This document shows, in pieces, positions 16,167-24,861 of a stretch of 64,000 nt of DNA (within the stretch, counting starts at the first letter, position 1; each line of letters opens with the position of its first letter). Location: assembly GCF_012726265.1 (NCBI RefSeq), contig NZ_JAASAG010000009.1:62001-126000 (forward strand). The letters are read 5' to 3'. The translations under genes were made by a program, and so were the position numbers. Below the pieces are notes generated by a model, which saw only the letters and a list, made by a program, of their open reading frames with translations, was not told the DNA's origin and did not search any database. This DNA comes from Streptomyces sp. HNM0575. GTDB lineage: Bacteria; Actinomycetota; Actinomycetes; Streptomycetales; Streptomycetaceae.

Positions 16167-17522
16167 GTGCCCGAAGCCGATCCGGAACCCACAGCCCGTA
16201 CTTCAGCCCGTACTTCAGCACGTACTTCAGCACGGCCCGCCGCAGGTCCCGCGGCACGTCGCGGCGCGGATCGCGCAAGTCCCGCCGCGAGTACCGCCGC
16301 AGGCCCCGACGCAGCTTCTGCCGCAAGTCCCGCCGCCGACCGTGCCCGCTACGACCGCGCGACCGCGCACCTGGACGCGCCGTTCGCCGTCGTCGACCTC
16401 CAGGCCTTCGACGAGAACGCCGACGACCTCGTGCGCCGTGCCGGCGGCAAGCCGGTGCGCGTGGCGAGCAAGTCGGTGCGCTGCCGTGCCCTGTTGGAGC
16501 GTGTGCTCGCGCGCGACGGCTTCGCCGGCGTACTGAGCTTCACCCTCCCCGAGTCCCTCTGGCTGGCCCGCTCGGGCATCGACGACGTACTGCTGGCGTA
16601 TCCGTCGGCCGACCGGTCCGGCTTCGCGGAACTCGCCGCCGATCCGAAGCTCGCGCAGAGCGTGACCGTGATGGTGGACGACACCGCACAGCTCGATCTG
16701 ATCGACGCCGCGCGCGACGGCGGCACCCAGGAGATCCGGGTCTGCCTCGAACTCGACACCTCACTGCGGATGCTGGACGGACGCGTCCGGGTCGGGGCCC
16801 GCCGGTCGCCGCTGCACTCCCCCACCCTGCTCGCGGAACTGGCCCGCTCCATCACCCGCCGCAAGGGCTTCCGGCTGACCGGTCTGATGGCGTACGAGGG
16901 GCACATCGCGGGCGTCGGCGACGACGCTCCCGGCAACTGGCCGCGCACGCGGGGCGTGCGGCTGATGCAGGCCGCCGCCCGGCGCGAACTGGCGGCGCGA
17001 CGTGCCGCGGCGGTGCACGCGGTGCGCCGCGTGGTGCCCGACCTGGAGCTCGTCAACGGCGGCGGTACGGGCAGCGTGCAGTACACGGCCGCCGAGGACG
17101 CCGTCACCGAAATCGCGGCGGGCTCGGGCCTGTTCGCGCCACGCCTCTTCGACCACTACACGTCCTTCACGGCCAGGCCCGCGGCGCTGTTCGCGCTGCC
17201 GGTCGTACGCAGGCCGGGCGTGGGCGTGGTGACCGTACTGGGCGGCGGATATCCGGCGTCGGGGGCACCCGGCGCCGACCGGCTGCCGCAGCCCTATCTG
17301 CCCCGTGGTCTGCGCTACGACAAGCAGGAGGGTGCGGGAGAGGTCCAGACGCCGCTGCTCGGGCCGGCCGCCGACGAACTGGCGGTGGGAGACCGGGTCT
17401 GGTTCCGGCACGCGAAGGCGGGTGAGCTGTGCGAGCGGTTCGACACGCTGTACGCGATCGAGGGCGACCGCGTCACGGGCTCCCTGCCTACGTACCGGGG
17501 CGAGGGCCGCACCTTCCTCTGA
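16167..17522 (+). CDS. PLP-dependent amino acid deaminase / D-threonine aldolase-like protein
   Basis: The 451-residue protein has an alanine-racemase-type TIM barrel followed by a D-serine-dehydratase-like beta domain. The PLP Lys lies in KPVRVASKSVRCRALL (about residue 100). NGGGTGSVQYT is a phosphate-binding loop, and RHAKAGELCERFD near the end supplies His and Cys as a likely metal site, as in D-serine dehydratase and D-threonine aldolase. The likely reaction is deamination or retro-aldol cleavage of a D-3-hydroxy amino acid; the substrate is unknown. The GTG at 16167 lacks a good ribosome binding site and may be leaderless. Residues about 9-70 are low-complexity Ala/Arg/Ser, partly from a 12-bp repeat. 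Confidence 0.83.
   Translation: MPEADPEPTARTSARTSARTSARPAAGPAARRGADRASPAASTAAGPDAASAASPAADRARYDRATAHLDAPFAVVDLQAFDENADDLVRRAGGKPVRVASKSVRCRALLERVLARDGFAGVLSFTLPESLWLARSGIDDVLLAYPSADRSGFAELAADPKLAQSVTVMVDDTAQLDLIDAARDGGTQEIRVCLELDTSLRMLDGRVRVGARRSPLHSPTLLAELARSITRRKGFRLTGLMAYEGHIAGVGDDAPGNWPRTRGVRLMQAAARRELAARRAAAVHAVRRVVPDLELVNGGGTGSVQYTAAEDAVTEIAAGSGLFAPRLFDHYTSFTARPAALFALPVVRRPGVGVVTVLGGGYPASGAPGADRLPQPYLPRGLRYDKQEGAGEVQTPLLGPAADELAVGDRVWFRHAKAGELCERFDTLYAIEGDRVTGSLPTYRGEGRTFL
16192..16238. repeat. 12-bp tandem repeats at the 5' end of the deaminase gene
   Basis: Three complete units of the type CAGCCCGTACTT/CAGCACGTACTT (16192, 16204, 16216) and a partial fourth encode ARTSARTSARTSARP. 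They sit in the poorly conserved N-terminal extension. Confidence 0.85.
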
Positions 17523-17680
17523 GTTCCCGCCGCTGAGTCCCCGCCGAGTCTCCTCTGAGTCCCCTCTGGGCGGGGGCATTTGAACGGGGCGGCCGAGGCG
17601 GTCTCCGTCTCCGACGCCTTCGTCGGGCACCCCCGGTCGTACGCCCGCCGTCAGTCACCCCTCGTCATACGCCCGCGTCT

Positions 17681-18523
17681 TCAGATGTCCTCGCCGGGGT
17701 CGTCCTGTCCGCCGTCGTCCGCCTCCTCGACTCCCTCGGCCAGCTTGTCCATGTCGCTCAGCGGCGGCGCGGAATCGGCGATGTCGAAGCCGGTGTGCAT
17801 CAGCAGCATCTCGCCCGATCCGTCGGGGTGTTCGAAGGCCACCGTCTCCACGTAGGCGTCCGGCTTGGTGCGGTTGACGATCTTCCAGCGCACGCGGTAC
17901 GCGTCCTCGCCCGCCACCGACGTCTTCTCGGAGGCCACCGCCTCGTGCGAGGTGATGCCGCCGTAAGTGCCCTTGCTGTAGGCGGTCCTGGCGAAGCGCT
18001 CGATGTCGTTCTTCGCCGTGTCCTCCTCGCTGCGGCTGTCCGTGGGCGCCACGACGATCGAGGACGAGCCGCGCAGACAGCTCTCCTTCTTGCTGCCGGG
18101 GCACTTGTACTCCCCGGTCGTCACCACCGGCCCGAACGGGTCGTGCTCCCAGCCGTTCAGCACGGGCAGATCGATCCCGGTGGCCGGGAGATCTCCCTCG
18201 GGTCCTTCCGGTGCTCCCGGCCCGTCGCCGGGGCCGCCCTTCTTCCCGTCGGGCGGAGCGGGTTCACTGCCGGACGCTCCGCCGCCCGCCTGGTCGTGCG
18301 CGGCGCCTCCCGCGCGCACCCCGAAGGTGAGGACCGCGCTGACGACGAGTGCCGTGACGAGCACCGCCGCGCCGACGACGCCCGCGACGAGCGGGCCGCG
18401 TACCGCCGCCTTGGTGCGGGTCTGGCCCGTCCACGAGGCGCCGTCCCACCACCGCTCCGCGGAGGGCGAGTTGGCTCTCTGCGCCGGGTCGGGGTCGGGG
18501 TACCAGCCGGGCGGCGTCGTCAT
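17681..18523 (-). CDS. DUF2510 single-pass membrane protein
   Basis: The 280-residue protein has an N-terminal DUF2510 module (PPGWYPDPDP then RWWDGASWTGQTR), common in actinobacterial membrane proteins and of unknown function. One transmembrane segment follows (about 50-75, AGVVGAAVLVTALVVSAVLTFG region), then a Gly/Pro linker and an extracytoplasmic domain (about 115-265) with two Cys (KCPGSKKESC). The acidic tail ends in DDGGQDDPGEDI. The ATG at 18523 is used because MTTPPGWYPDP is the canonical start. The role is not predictable. It is transcribed alone in this gap, behind a small palindrome at 18545-18555. Confidence 0.8.
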   Translation of the reverse strand: MTTPPGWYPDPDPAQRANSPSAERWWDGASWTGQTRTKAAVRGPLVAGVVGAAVLVTALVVSAVLTFGVRAGGAAHDQAGGGASGSEPAPPDGKKGGPGDGPGAPEGPEGDLPATGIDLPVLNGWEHDPFGPVVTTGEYKCPGSKKESCLRGSSSIVVAPTDSRSEEDTAKNDIERFARTAYSKGTYGGITSHEAVASEKTSVAGEDAYRVRWKIVNRTKPDAYVETVAFEHPDGSGEMLLMHTGFDIADSAPPLSDMDKLAEGVEEADDGGQDDPGEDI

Positions 18524-18544
18524 GCTCACGCACTGCACTGTAGG

Positions 18545-18555
18545 ACAACAGTTGT
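18545..18555. promoter_or_regulatory. ACAACAGTTGT palindrome upstream of the DUF2510 gene
   Basis: A perfect dyad with 5-bp arms lies 22 bases upstream of the start codon, in one of the few AT-richer spots of the region. It is a possible operator or promoter element. Confidence 0.4.
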
Positions 18556-18684
18556 ACGATTCACATGGCCACCGCCCGGCGGGAACGCCCGCGCGGGGCC
18601 CGGCAGAAGCGGGTGGAACCGGGCGGAACGCACCGAAGAGCGCGAGACCGGGGGCCGCGGCGAAGAACCCTCCCGACGGCCCCC

Positions 18685-18731
18685 GTCAGCGGGGCGTCCG
18701 TCAGCGGGGGGGCGTCCGTCAGAGCGGCGTC
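18685..18731. repeat. Repeated 3' end of the SDR gene
   Basis: The string GTCAGCGGGGCGTCC and its variants recur three times (about 18685, 18700, 18718). The first real copy includes the SDR stop codon, so the last bases of the gene have been duplicated downstream. Confidence 0.75.
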
Positions 18732-19528
18732 ACGTAGGCCCCCGAGATGCCGCCGTCCACCATGAAGTCCGTCGCGTTGACGAACGACGCGTCGTCGCTG
18801 GCCAGGAAGGCGACGGCGGCGGCGATCTCCTCCGGCTCCGCGAAGCGCCCCGGCGGCACGTGCACCAGGCGGCGCTGCGCCCGCTCCGGGTCCTTCGCGA
18901 ACAGCTCCTTCAGCAGCGGGGTGTTGACCGGTCCCGGGCAGATCGCGTTGACCCTGATGCCCTCGCGGGCGAACTGCACGCCGAGCTCCCGCGACATGGC
19001 CAGCACACCGCCCTTGGACGCCGTGTAGCTGATCTGCGACGTGGCGGCGCCCAGCACGGCCACGAAGGACGCCGTGTTGATGACCGAGCCGCGCCCCTGC
19101 CGCTGCATGTACGGGATGGCGTGCTTGCAGCACAGGTAGACCGACGTGAGGTTGACCTGCTGCACGCGCTGCCAGGCGTCGATGCCGGTGCTGAGGATCG
19201 AGTCGTCGTCGGGCGGCGAGATGCCCGCGTTGTTGAAGGCGATGTCGACCGAGCCGTACGTCTCGTGCGCCGTACGGAAGAGGGCCTCGACCTGGTCGGA
19301 GTCGGTGACGTCCGTCTCCACGTAGAGTCCGCCGGTCTCCTCGGCCGCGGCCTTGCCGCGCTCGCCGTCGACGTCGGCGCAGACCACGCGTGCGCCCTCG
19401 GCGGCCAGTCGCCGTGCCGAGGCGAGGCCGATGCCGCTGCCCGCGCCGGTGACGACGGCCGTACGGCCCGTCAGACGGCGGCAGTTGGAGGCGGCTGCTC
19501 CGGCGGGGTCGGTGCGCGGTTCGGTCAC
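18719..19528 (-). CDS. Short-chain dehydrogenase/reductase in the glnA4 operon
   Basis: The 269-residue classical SDR has the NAD-binding TGAGSGIG motif (about residue 28), NNAG at about 103, catalytic Ser and YxxxK in SQISYTASKGG (about 165-175), and the C-terminal FMVDGGISGAYV. The GTG start overlaps the aldehyde dehydrogenase stop by four bases (GTGA), so it is translationally coupled as third gene after the glutamine synthetase-like gene and the aldehyde dehydrogenase. In this setting it could oxidise the hydroxyl of gamma-glutamylethanolamide to the aldehyde; that is inference. The family alone would fit many alcohol substrates. Confidence 0.88.
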   Translation of the reverse strand: MTEPRTDPAGAAASNCRRLTGRTAVVTGAGSGIGLASARRLAAEGARVVCADVDGERGKAAAEETGGLYVETDVTDSDQVEALFRTAHETYGSVDIAFNNAGISPPDDDSILSTGIDAWQRVQQVNLTSVYLCCKHAIPYMQRQGRGSVINTASFVAVLGAATSQISYTASKGGVLAMSRELGVQFAREGIRVNAICPGPVNTPLLKELFAKDPERAQRRLVHVPPGRFAEPEEIAAAVAFLASDDASFVNATDFMVDGGISGAYVTPL

Positions 19529-20910
19529 GGCTGCTCCTCCGTACTGACGAAGACGTTCTTGGTCTCGGTGAAGGCGGCGACGGCGTCGGGGCCGAGTTCA
19601 CGGCCGAGGCCCGACTGCTTGTAGCCGCCGAAGGGGGTCGTGTAGCGCACGGCGCTGTGGGAGTTGACGGACAGGTTGCCTGCCTGGACCGCCCGGGAGA
19701 CGCGCAGCGCACGTCCCACGTCGCGGGTCCAGACGGATCCGGCGAGGCCGTACTCGGAGTCGTTGGCGATGCGTACGGCCTCGGCCTCGTCGTCGAAGGG
19801 GATCGCCACGGCGACGGGGCCGAAGATCTCCTCGGCGCTGCGCCGGTCGCCGGGACGGCCCTCCAGCACCGTCGCCGGATACCAGAAGCCCTTGCCCGCG
19901 GGGACCTCGCCGCGGATCAGCGCGGGCTCGTCCTCCGGCACGTAGCCGCGCACCCGTTCACGCTGGCGGTGCGAGATCAGCGGGCCCATGGACGTCGCCG
20001 GGTCGGACGGATCGCCCGCCGTGAATGCCTTGACCGCGGGCTCCAGCAGCTCCAGGAAGCGGTCGTAGACCTGTCGCTGCACGAGGATGCGGCTGCGGGC
20101 GCAGCAGTCCTGCCCGGTGTTGTCGAGGAACGAGCCGGGGGCGGCGGTGGCGGCGAGCGGCAGATCGGCGTCGGCGAAGACGATGTTGGGGCTCTTGCCG
20201 CCGAGTTCGAGCGTCACGCGCTTCACGCTCGCCGCGCACCTCGCCATGATGTCCTTGCCCACGGCCGTCGAGCCGGTGAAGACGATCTTGGCGACCCGCG
20301 GATGCTCCACGAGTGCGGTGCCCGCCACCGGGCCCTCGCCGGGCAGCACTTGGAAGAGGCCTTCGGGCAGTCCTGACTCCAGGGCCAGTTCGCCGAGGCG
20401 CAGCGCGGTCAGCGGCGTGGTCTCCGCCGGCTTGAGCACGACGGCGTTGCCGGCCGCCAGCGCGGGAGCCGACCCCCAGGCGGCCACCGGCATGGGGAAG
20501 TTCCAGGGCGCGATGACGCCTACGACGCCGAGGGGTTCGGCGAAGGTGATGTCGATGCCGCCTTCGACGGGGATCTGCCGCCCGTTGAGGCGCTCCACGC
20601 CTCCCGCGGCGTAGTCGAGGAGGTCCCGTACGTTGCCCGCCTCGAATCGGGCGTTCCCGAGCGGATGTCCCGCCTCCCGCACCTCCAACTCCGCGAGCTC
20701 TTCGAGGTGTTCGTCGACCGTGACGGCGAACCGGCGCAGCAGCCGGGCCCGTTCGCCCGGGGCGAGGGCCGCCCACGCGCTCTGGGCGCTCACGGCGCGG
20801 CGGACCGCGGCGTCGACGTCCCCGGGCCCGGCGGCCGTGACGGTGGTGATCAGTTCCTCGGTCGCCGGGTTGACGACCGGGAGTCCGTCCGTGTGGTGCT
20901 CGTCCTGCAA
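19525..20910 (-). CDS. Aldehyde dehydrogenase in the glnA4 operon
   Basis: The 461-residue NAD(P)-dependent aldehyde dehydrogenase has the fold's standard landmarks: PWNFPMPVAAWG (about 140), the catalytic Glu in LELGGKSPN (about 240), Cys in NTGQDCCARSRI (about 275), and EIFGPVAVAIPF (about 365). It lies 10 bases after the GlnA-like gene and overlaps the SDR gene by four bases, so the three form an operon. By analogy with PuuC in the E. coli Puu pathway it would oxidise a gamma-glutamylated aldehyde to the acid, here gamma-glutamylglycine if ethanolamine is the substrate. The length is slightly short for the family, but no domain is missing. Confidence 0.92.
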   Translation of the reverse strand: MQDEHHTDGLPVVNPATEELITTVTAAGPGDVDAAVRRAVSAQSAWAALAPGERARLLRRFAVTVDEHLEELAELEVREAGHPLGNARFEAGNVRDLLDYAAGGVERLNGRQIPVEGGIDITFAEPLGVVGVIAPWNFPMPVAAWGSAPALAAGNAVVLKPAETTPLTALRLGELALESGLPEGLFQVLPGEGPVAGTALVEHPRVAKIVFTGSTAVGKDIMARCAASVKRVTLELGGKSPNIVFADADLPLAATAAPGSFLDNTGQDCCARSRILVQRQVYDRFLELLEPAVKAFTAGDPSDPATSMGPLISHRQRERVRGYVPEDEPALIRGEVPAGKGFWYPATVLEGRPGDRRSAEEIFGPVAVAIPFDDEAEAVRIANDSEYGLAGSVWTRDVGRALRVSRAVQAGNLSVNSHSAVRYTTPFGGYKQSGLGRELGPDAVAAFTETKNVFVSTEEQP

Positions 20911-20920
20911 GTCCCGTACC

Positions 20921-22288
20921 TCACATGCGCTCGAAGGAGCGGAAGCGCTCCCAGTCGGTGACGGCGGTGTCGTACGCCTGCTGCTCGACGGCCGCCATGT
21001 TGCTGTAGTGCGCGACGACTTCCTCGCCGAACGCCTCGCGTGCGAGCGCGCTGCGCTCCCACAGCTCGGCCGCGTCCCGCAGTGTGCTGGGCACGTGCTC
21101 GGCGTCGCCGTTGTACGCGTTGCCCGTGCAGGCCTCCGACGGCTCCAGCTTCTGGTCGATGCCGTGGAGTCCCGCGGCGATCATTCCCGCGGTGGCGAGA
21201 TACGGATTGACGTCGCCGCCCGGCACCCGGTTCTCCAGCCGGTGGCCCTGGCCGTGTCCGATGACGCGCAGCGCGCACGTGCGGTTGTCGGGCCCCCAGG
21301 CGACGGCGGTCGGCGCGAAGGACCCCGGCTGGAACCGCTTGTAGGAGTTGATGTTCGGGGCGTAGAGCAGCGTGAACTCGCGCATCGCGGCGAGCTGTCC
21401 GGCCAGGAAGTGGCGCATCGTGGCGGACATGCCGTACGGGCCGTCGTCGTCGGCGAGGACCGGGGCGCCGTTCTCGTCGCGCAGCGAGAGATGGATGTGG
21501 CAGGAATTGCCCTCGCGCTCGTCGTACTTGGCCATGAAGGTGAGCGCCTGCCCCGACTGGGCGGCGATCTCCTTGGCGCCGGTCTTGTAGACGACGTGCT
21601 GGTCGCAGGTCGTGAGCGCCTCGTCGTAGCGGAACGCGATCTCGTGCTGGCCGAGGTTGCACTCGCCCTTCGCGGACTCCACGCGCATCCCGGCGGCGCC
21701 CATCTCGTTGCGGATCCGGCGCAGCAGCGGCTCCACGCGGCTGGTGCCGAGCATCGAATAGTCCACGTTGTACTGGTTCGCCGGGGTCATCCCCCGGTAC
21801 GCGCTGTTCCAGGCCTGCTCGTAGGTGTCCTGGAAGACCATGAACTCCAGCTCGGTGCCCGCGTACGCGCTCCAGCCGCGCTCCGCGAGCCGGTCGAGCT
21901 GGCGGCGGAGGATCTGCCGGGGCGACGCGACGACGGGCGAACCGTCGTGCCACGCGAGATCGGCCGTGATCATCGCCGTGCCCGGGTTCCACGGGACGAG
22001 GCGGAGCGTGCTGGTGTCGCCGTGCATGGCGAAGTCGCCGTAGCCGCGCTCCCAGGACGACATGGTGTAGCCGTCGACGGTGTTCAGGTCGACGTCCACG
22101 GCGAGGAGGTAGTTGCAGCCCTCGGTGCCGTGTTCCAGGACGTCGTCGAGGAAGTGGCGGGCCGCGAAGCGTTTGCCTTGCAACCGCCCTTGCATGTCGG
22201 TGAAGGCCAGGGCGACTGTGTCGATCTCCTCCCGTTCGACGAGCACGCGCAGCTCGTCCAATGAGAGCGGGGGTGTGCGGTCTGCCAC
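20921..22288 (-). CDS. glnA4: Glutamine synthetase-like gamma-glutamylethanolamide synthetase
   Basis: The 455-residue protein has the glutamine synthetase fold: N-terminal beta-grasp (about 10-100) and catalytic domain with ELEFMVFQDTY, ESAKGECNLGQHEIAF, CHIHLSLRDENGAP, INSYKRFQPGSFAP and RVPGGDVNPY. It lacks the adenylylation-type C-terminus of true GlnA. The neighbours (aldehyde dehydrogenase, SDR, GntR regulator, ethanolamine-type permease, C26 hydrolase) match the GlnA4 locus of S. coelicolor, whose product joins glutamate to ethanolamine using ATP. GlnA2/GlnA3 (polyamine) paralogues are the alternative. The GTG at 22288 has AGGAGG seven bases upstream. It is first gene of a three-gene operon, divergent from the regulator. 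Confidence 0.88.
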   Translation of the reverse strand: MADRTPPLSLDELRVLVEREEIDTVALAFTDMQGRLQGKRFAARHFLDDVLEHGTEGCNYLLAVDVDLNTVDGYTMSSWERGYGDFAMHGDTSTLRLVPWNPGTAMITADLAWHDGSPVVASPRQILRRQLDRLAERGWSAYAGTELEFMVFQDTYEQAWNSAYRGMTPANQYNVDYSMLGTSRVEPLLRRIRNEMGAAGMRVESAKGECNLGQHEIAFRYDEALTTCDQHVVYKTGAKEIAAQSGQALTFMAKYDEREGNSCHIHLSLRDENGAPVLADDDGPYGMSATMRHFLAGQLAAMREFTLLYAPNINSYKRFQPGSFAPTAVAWGPDNRTCALRVIGHGQGHRLENRVPGGDVNPYLATAGMIAAGLHGIDQKLEPSEACTGNAYNGDAEHVPSTLRDAAELWERSALAREAFGEEVVAHYSNMAAVEQQAYDTAVTDWERFRSFERM

Positions 22289-22322
22289 GTCTGGCCTCCT
22301 GTCGGTCCGCGGGAAGTCATAA

Positions 22323-22338
22323 GGTAGTCCGGAAGACC
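22323..22338. promoter_or_regulatory. Putative FadR-type operator between glnA4 and its regulator
   Basis: GGTAGTCCGGAAGACC is a 16-bp imperfect dyad (GGTnnTCCGGAnnACC) in the 85-base gap between divergent glnA4 and the GntR gene. The GGT...ACC half-sites resemble those of FadR-subfamily GntR regulators. Confidence 0.55.
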
Positions 22339-22373
22339 ATTGGCGCGGAAGGGGTTCCGATGAGGGAGGGCCA

Positions 22374-23177
22374 GTGAGCGCCGGGCAGGACACCGGGGCA
22401 GGGGGATCCGCCGGCCCGGGAGAGGACGCCGACCGGCTCGCCGCGGTGCTCCGCCCGGTTCGGGCGGGCAACGGCTTCGAGGAGGCGCTGGAGCAGATAC
22501 TCCAGATCGTGCGGCTGGGCCTGGTGCCCGACGGCGAACGCCTGCCCGCCGAGCGCGAATTGGCCGGACGCCTGGGCATCAGCCGCGTCATGCTGCGCGA
22601 GGTGCTGAAGGTCCTCGCGGAGCAGGGCCTCGTGGTCAGTCGCCGCGGACGCTACGGCGGCACCTTCGTGCGGCATCAGCAGCCGCCGTCCCCCGGCGAG
22701 GGCTCCCCGCAGGAGCTGCGGCGCGGCGCCCCGGGGACGGCCGGGGCCCCGGGGCCGGCCGGCGACCTGGACGTACGGGACACCCTCCGCTTCCGCGAGG
22801 TGCTGGAGACCGGCGCGGCCGAACTGTGCGCGTCCCGCGGGCTGGAGGACGCCGAGGCCGCACGGCTGCGCACCGCGCTCGACGCGACGCGCAACGCGGA
22901 CCTGGCCGGCTACCGGCGCAGCGACACGCTCTTCCACCTCACCCTCGTCGAGCTGGCCGGCTCCCCCACACTGACCGCCCAGTACGCGGCCGTACGCGCC
23001 AAGGTCAACGATCTGCTGGGCCGCATCCCGCTGCTGGTGCGCAACCTGGAGCACGCACAGCAGCAGCACGCGGAGCTCGTCGACGCCGTGCTGGCGGGCG
23101 ATTCCGAGCGTGCGCGCCGCGTCAGCCGTGAGCACTGCGCGGGCACCGCCGCGCTGCTGCGGGGGTTCCTGACATGA
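22374..23177 (+). CDS. GntR family (FadR subfamily) transcriptional regulator of the ethanolamine genes
   Basis: The 267-residue regulator has an N-terminal winged helix (about 35-105, LPAERELAGRLGISRVMLREVLKVLAEQGLV pattern) and a C-terminal all-helical FCD effector domain (about 130-260, with RRSDTLFHLTLVELAG). A Pro/Gly linker separates them. FCD domains usually bind carboxylates and a metal ion. The GTG at 22374 has GGGAGGG upstream. It is divergent from glnA4 and just upstream of the permease, so it probably controls both; the likely operator is at 22323-22338. The inducer might be ethanolamine or a gamma-glutamylated intermediate (inference). Confidence 0.88.
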   Translation: MSAGQDTGAGGSAGPGEDADRLAAVLRPVRAGNGFEEALEQILQIVRLGLVPDGERLPAERELAGRLGISRVMLREVLKVLAEQGLVVSRRGRYGGTFVRHQQPPSPGEGSPQELRRGAPGTAGAPGPAGDLDVRDTLRFREVLETGAAELCASRGLEDAEAARLRTALDATRNADLAGYRRSDTLFHLTLVELAGSPTLTAQYAAVRAKVNDLLGRIPLLVRNLEHAQQQHAELVDAVLAGDSERARRVSREHCAGTAALLRGFLT

Positions 23178-23308
23178 CCTTCCGCGCCGCTTCCGCACCG
23201 GTGAGGGGGACGGTCGCGAAGGGTTCTGAGGCACCCGAGGGGTGGACGCGCACACGTAACTGCCGCGTAACGTGCGAGGGGTTGCGCTGTGCCCCACCTC
23301 GGAGCAAA

Positions 23309-23324
23309 GGTATGTGACCACACC
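23309..23324. promoter_or_regulatory. Second GGT-N10-ACC dyad, upstream of the permease
   Basis: GGTATGTGACCACACC has matching outer half-sites (GGTnTG...CAnACC) and the same 16-bp length as the dyad in front of glnA4. It lies 22 bases upstream of the permease start and could be a second site for the same GntR regulator. Confidence 0.35.
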
Positions 23325-23346
23325 AATGCCGAGGGTAGGAGCGGTC

Positions 23347-24861
23347 ATGGCCGAAGGAACCAAGTCCTCGCACTCGTCCCCCGATACCGGCCCGGAGAGC
23401 GCCGAGGCCTATCTCCAGGCCCGTTCGCTGCGGCGCGGCAGCGCCGGATGGCTGCTGCTGACCGGCCTCGGCGTCGCATACGTCGTCTCCGGCGACTACG
23501 CGGGCTGGAACTTCGGTCTCGCCGAGGGCGGCTTCGGCGGCCTGGCGATAGCCACCGTGCTCATGGGCACGATGTACACCTGCCTCGTCTTCTCCCTCGC
23601 GGAGCTCTCCTCGGTCCTGCCGACCGCCGGCGGCGGCTACGGCTTCGCCCGCCGCGCGCTGGGGACTTGGGGCGGCTTCCTGACCGGTACGGCGATCCTC
23701 ATCGAGTACATCCTCGCCCCGGCGGCCATCTCCGTCTTCATCGGCGGATACGTCGAATCGCTGGGCCTGTTCGGCATCCACGCCGGCTGGCCCGTCTACC
23801 TCGTGTGCTTCGCGATCTTCATCGGCATCCATCTGTGGGGCGTCGGCGAGGCGCTGCGCTTCAGCTTCGTCGTCACGGGCATCGCGGTCGCGGCCCTGCT
23901 GGTCTTCTGCATCGGCGCGTTCACGCACTTCGGCGACGCCTCGCTCAACGACGTCGCGGTCGACGGCGCCGCCTTCGGCTCCAGTTCGTGGCTGCCGCTG
24001 GGCCTGCTGGGCATCTGGGCCGCGTTCCCGTTCGGCATGTGGTTCTTCCTCGGCGTCGAAGGCGTGCCGCTGGCGGCCGAGGAGGCCCGCGACCCGGTAC
24101 GGGCCATGCCGAAGGCCCTGGCCTTCTCCATCGGCATCCTGGTGCTGCTCGCCGTGCTGACGCTGATCCCCGCTGCCGGCGCTGCCGGTTCGGACGCCAT
24201 CAAGGACGCCGACAACCCGCTCGTGGCGGCGCTCCAGGCGGCCACCGGCGGCGAGGCGACGACGCTGAGCCGGATCGTCAACTACGCGGGCCTCGCAGGC
24301 CTGGTGGCCTCCTTCTTCTCGCTCATCTTCGCCGGCTCGCGGCAGCTCTTCGCCCTGTCACGGGCCGGCTACCTGCCGCGCTTCCTGTCGCTGACGAGCC
24401 GCCGCAAGGCGCCCTACCTGGGGCTGCTGGTGCCCGGCGCGATCGGCTTCTCGCTGGCGGCGGCCACCGGCGACGGCGCGCGCATGCTCAACATCGCCGT
24501 CTTCGGCGCGGCCATCTCCTACGTGCTGATGTCGCTCTCGCACATCGTGCTGCGGCGCCGCGAGCCGGAGCTGCCGCGGCCGTACCGCACACCGGGCGGG
24601 CTCCTCACCTCGTCGGTCGCCTTCGTGCTGGCCTGCGCGGCGGTCGTCGCCACGTTCCTGGTCGACCCGATGGCGGCCGGGATCGCCCTCGTCCTGTACG
24701 CCGTGGCCGTCGCCTACTTCGCCTTCTACAGCCGGCACCGGCTGGTGGCCGCGGCCCCCGAGGAGGAGTTCGCGGCGCTCGCGGCGGCCGAGGCGGAGCT
24801 GGAGCGCGACTCCGGAGACAGCGAACCGGCGCCCGCTCCCGCGCCGGGTCCGCGCTCCTAG
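23347..24861 (+). CDS. Ethanolamine permease-like APC transporter
   Basis: The 504-residue transporter of the amino acid-polyamine-organocation superfamily has about 12 transmembrane segments. The N-terminal block VVSGDYAGWNFGLAEGGFGGL closely resembles the SG(E/D)YxGWNFGL signature of the ethanolamine permease subfamily, which I regard as more specific than 'amino acid permease'. The ATG at 23347 has AGGAG seven bases upstream; an upstream extension of the frame is unlikely. It lies between the GntR regulator and the PuuD-like hydrolase, and so is the probable importer for the GlnA4 pathway. The C-terminus is a charged Glu/Pro-rich tail. Confidence 0.88.
   Translation: MAEGTKSSHSSPDTGPESAEAYLQARSLRRGSAGWLLLTGLGVAYVVSGDYAGWNFGLAEGGFGGLAIATVLMGTMYTCLVFSLAELSSVLPTAGGGYGFARRALGTWGGFLTGTAILIEYILAPAAISVFIGGYVESLGLFGIHAGWPVYLVCFAIFIGIHLWGVGEALRFSFVVTGIAVAALLVFCIGAFTHFGDASLNDVAVDGAAFGSSSWLPLGLLGIWAAFPFGMWFFLGVEGVPLAAEEARDPVRAMPKALAFSIGILVLLAVLTLIPAAGAAGSDAIKDADNPLVAALQAATGGEATTLSRIVNYAGLAGLVASFFSLIFAGSRQLFALSRAGYLPRFLSLTSRRKAPYLGLLVPGAIGFSLAAATGDGARMLNIAVFGAAISYVLMSLSHIVLRRREPELPRPYRTPGGLLTSSVAFVLACAAVVATFLVDPMAAGIALVLYAVAVAYFAFYSRHRLVAAAPEEEFAALAAAEAELERDSGDSEPAPAPAPGPRS

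Noticed and set aside
23272..23346. An earlier start for the ethanolamine-type permease at 23272
   Set aside because: The added residues show no similarity and would cover the probable promoter and dyad; the ATG at 23347 has a good AGGAG site.
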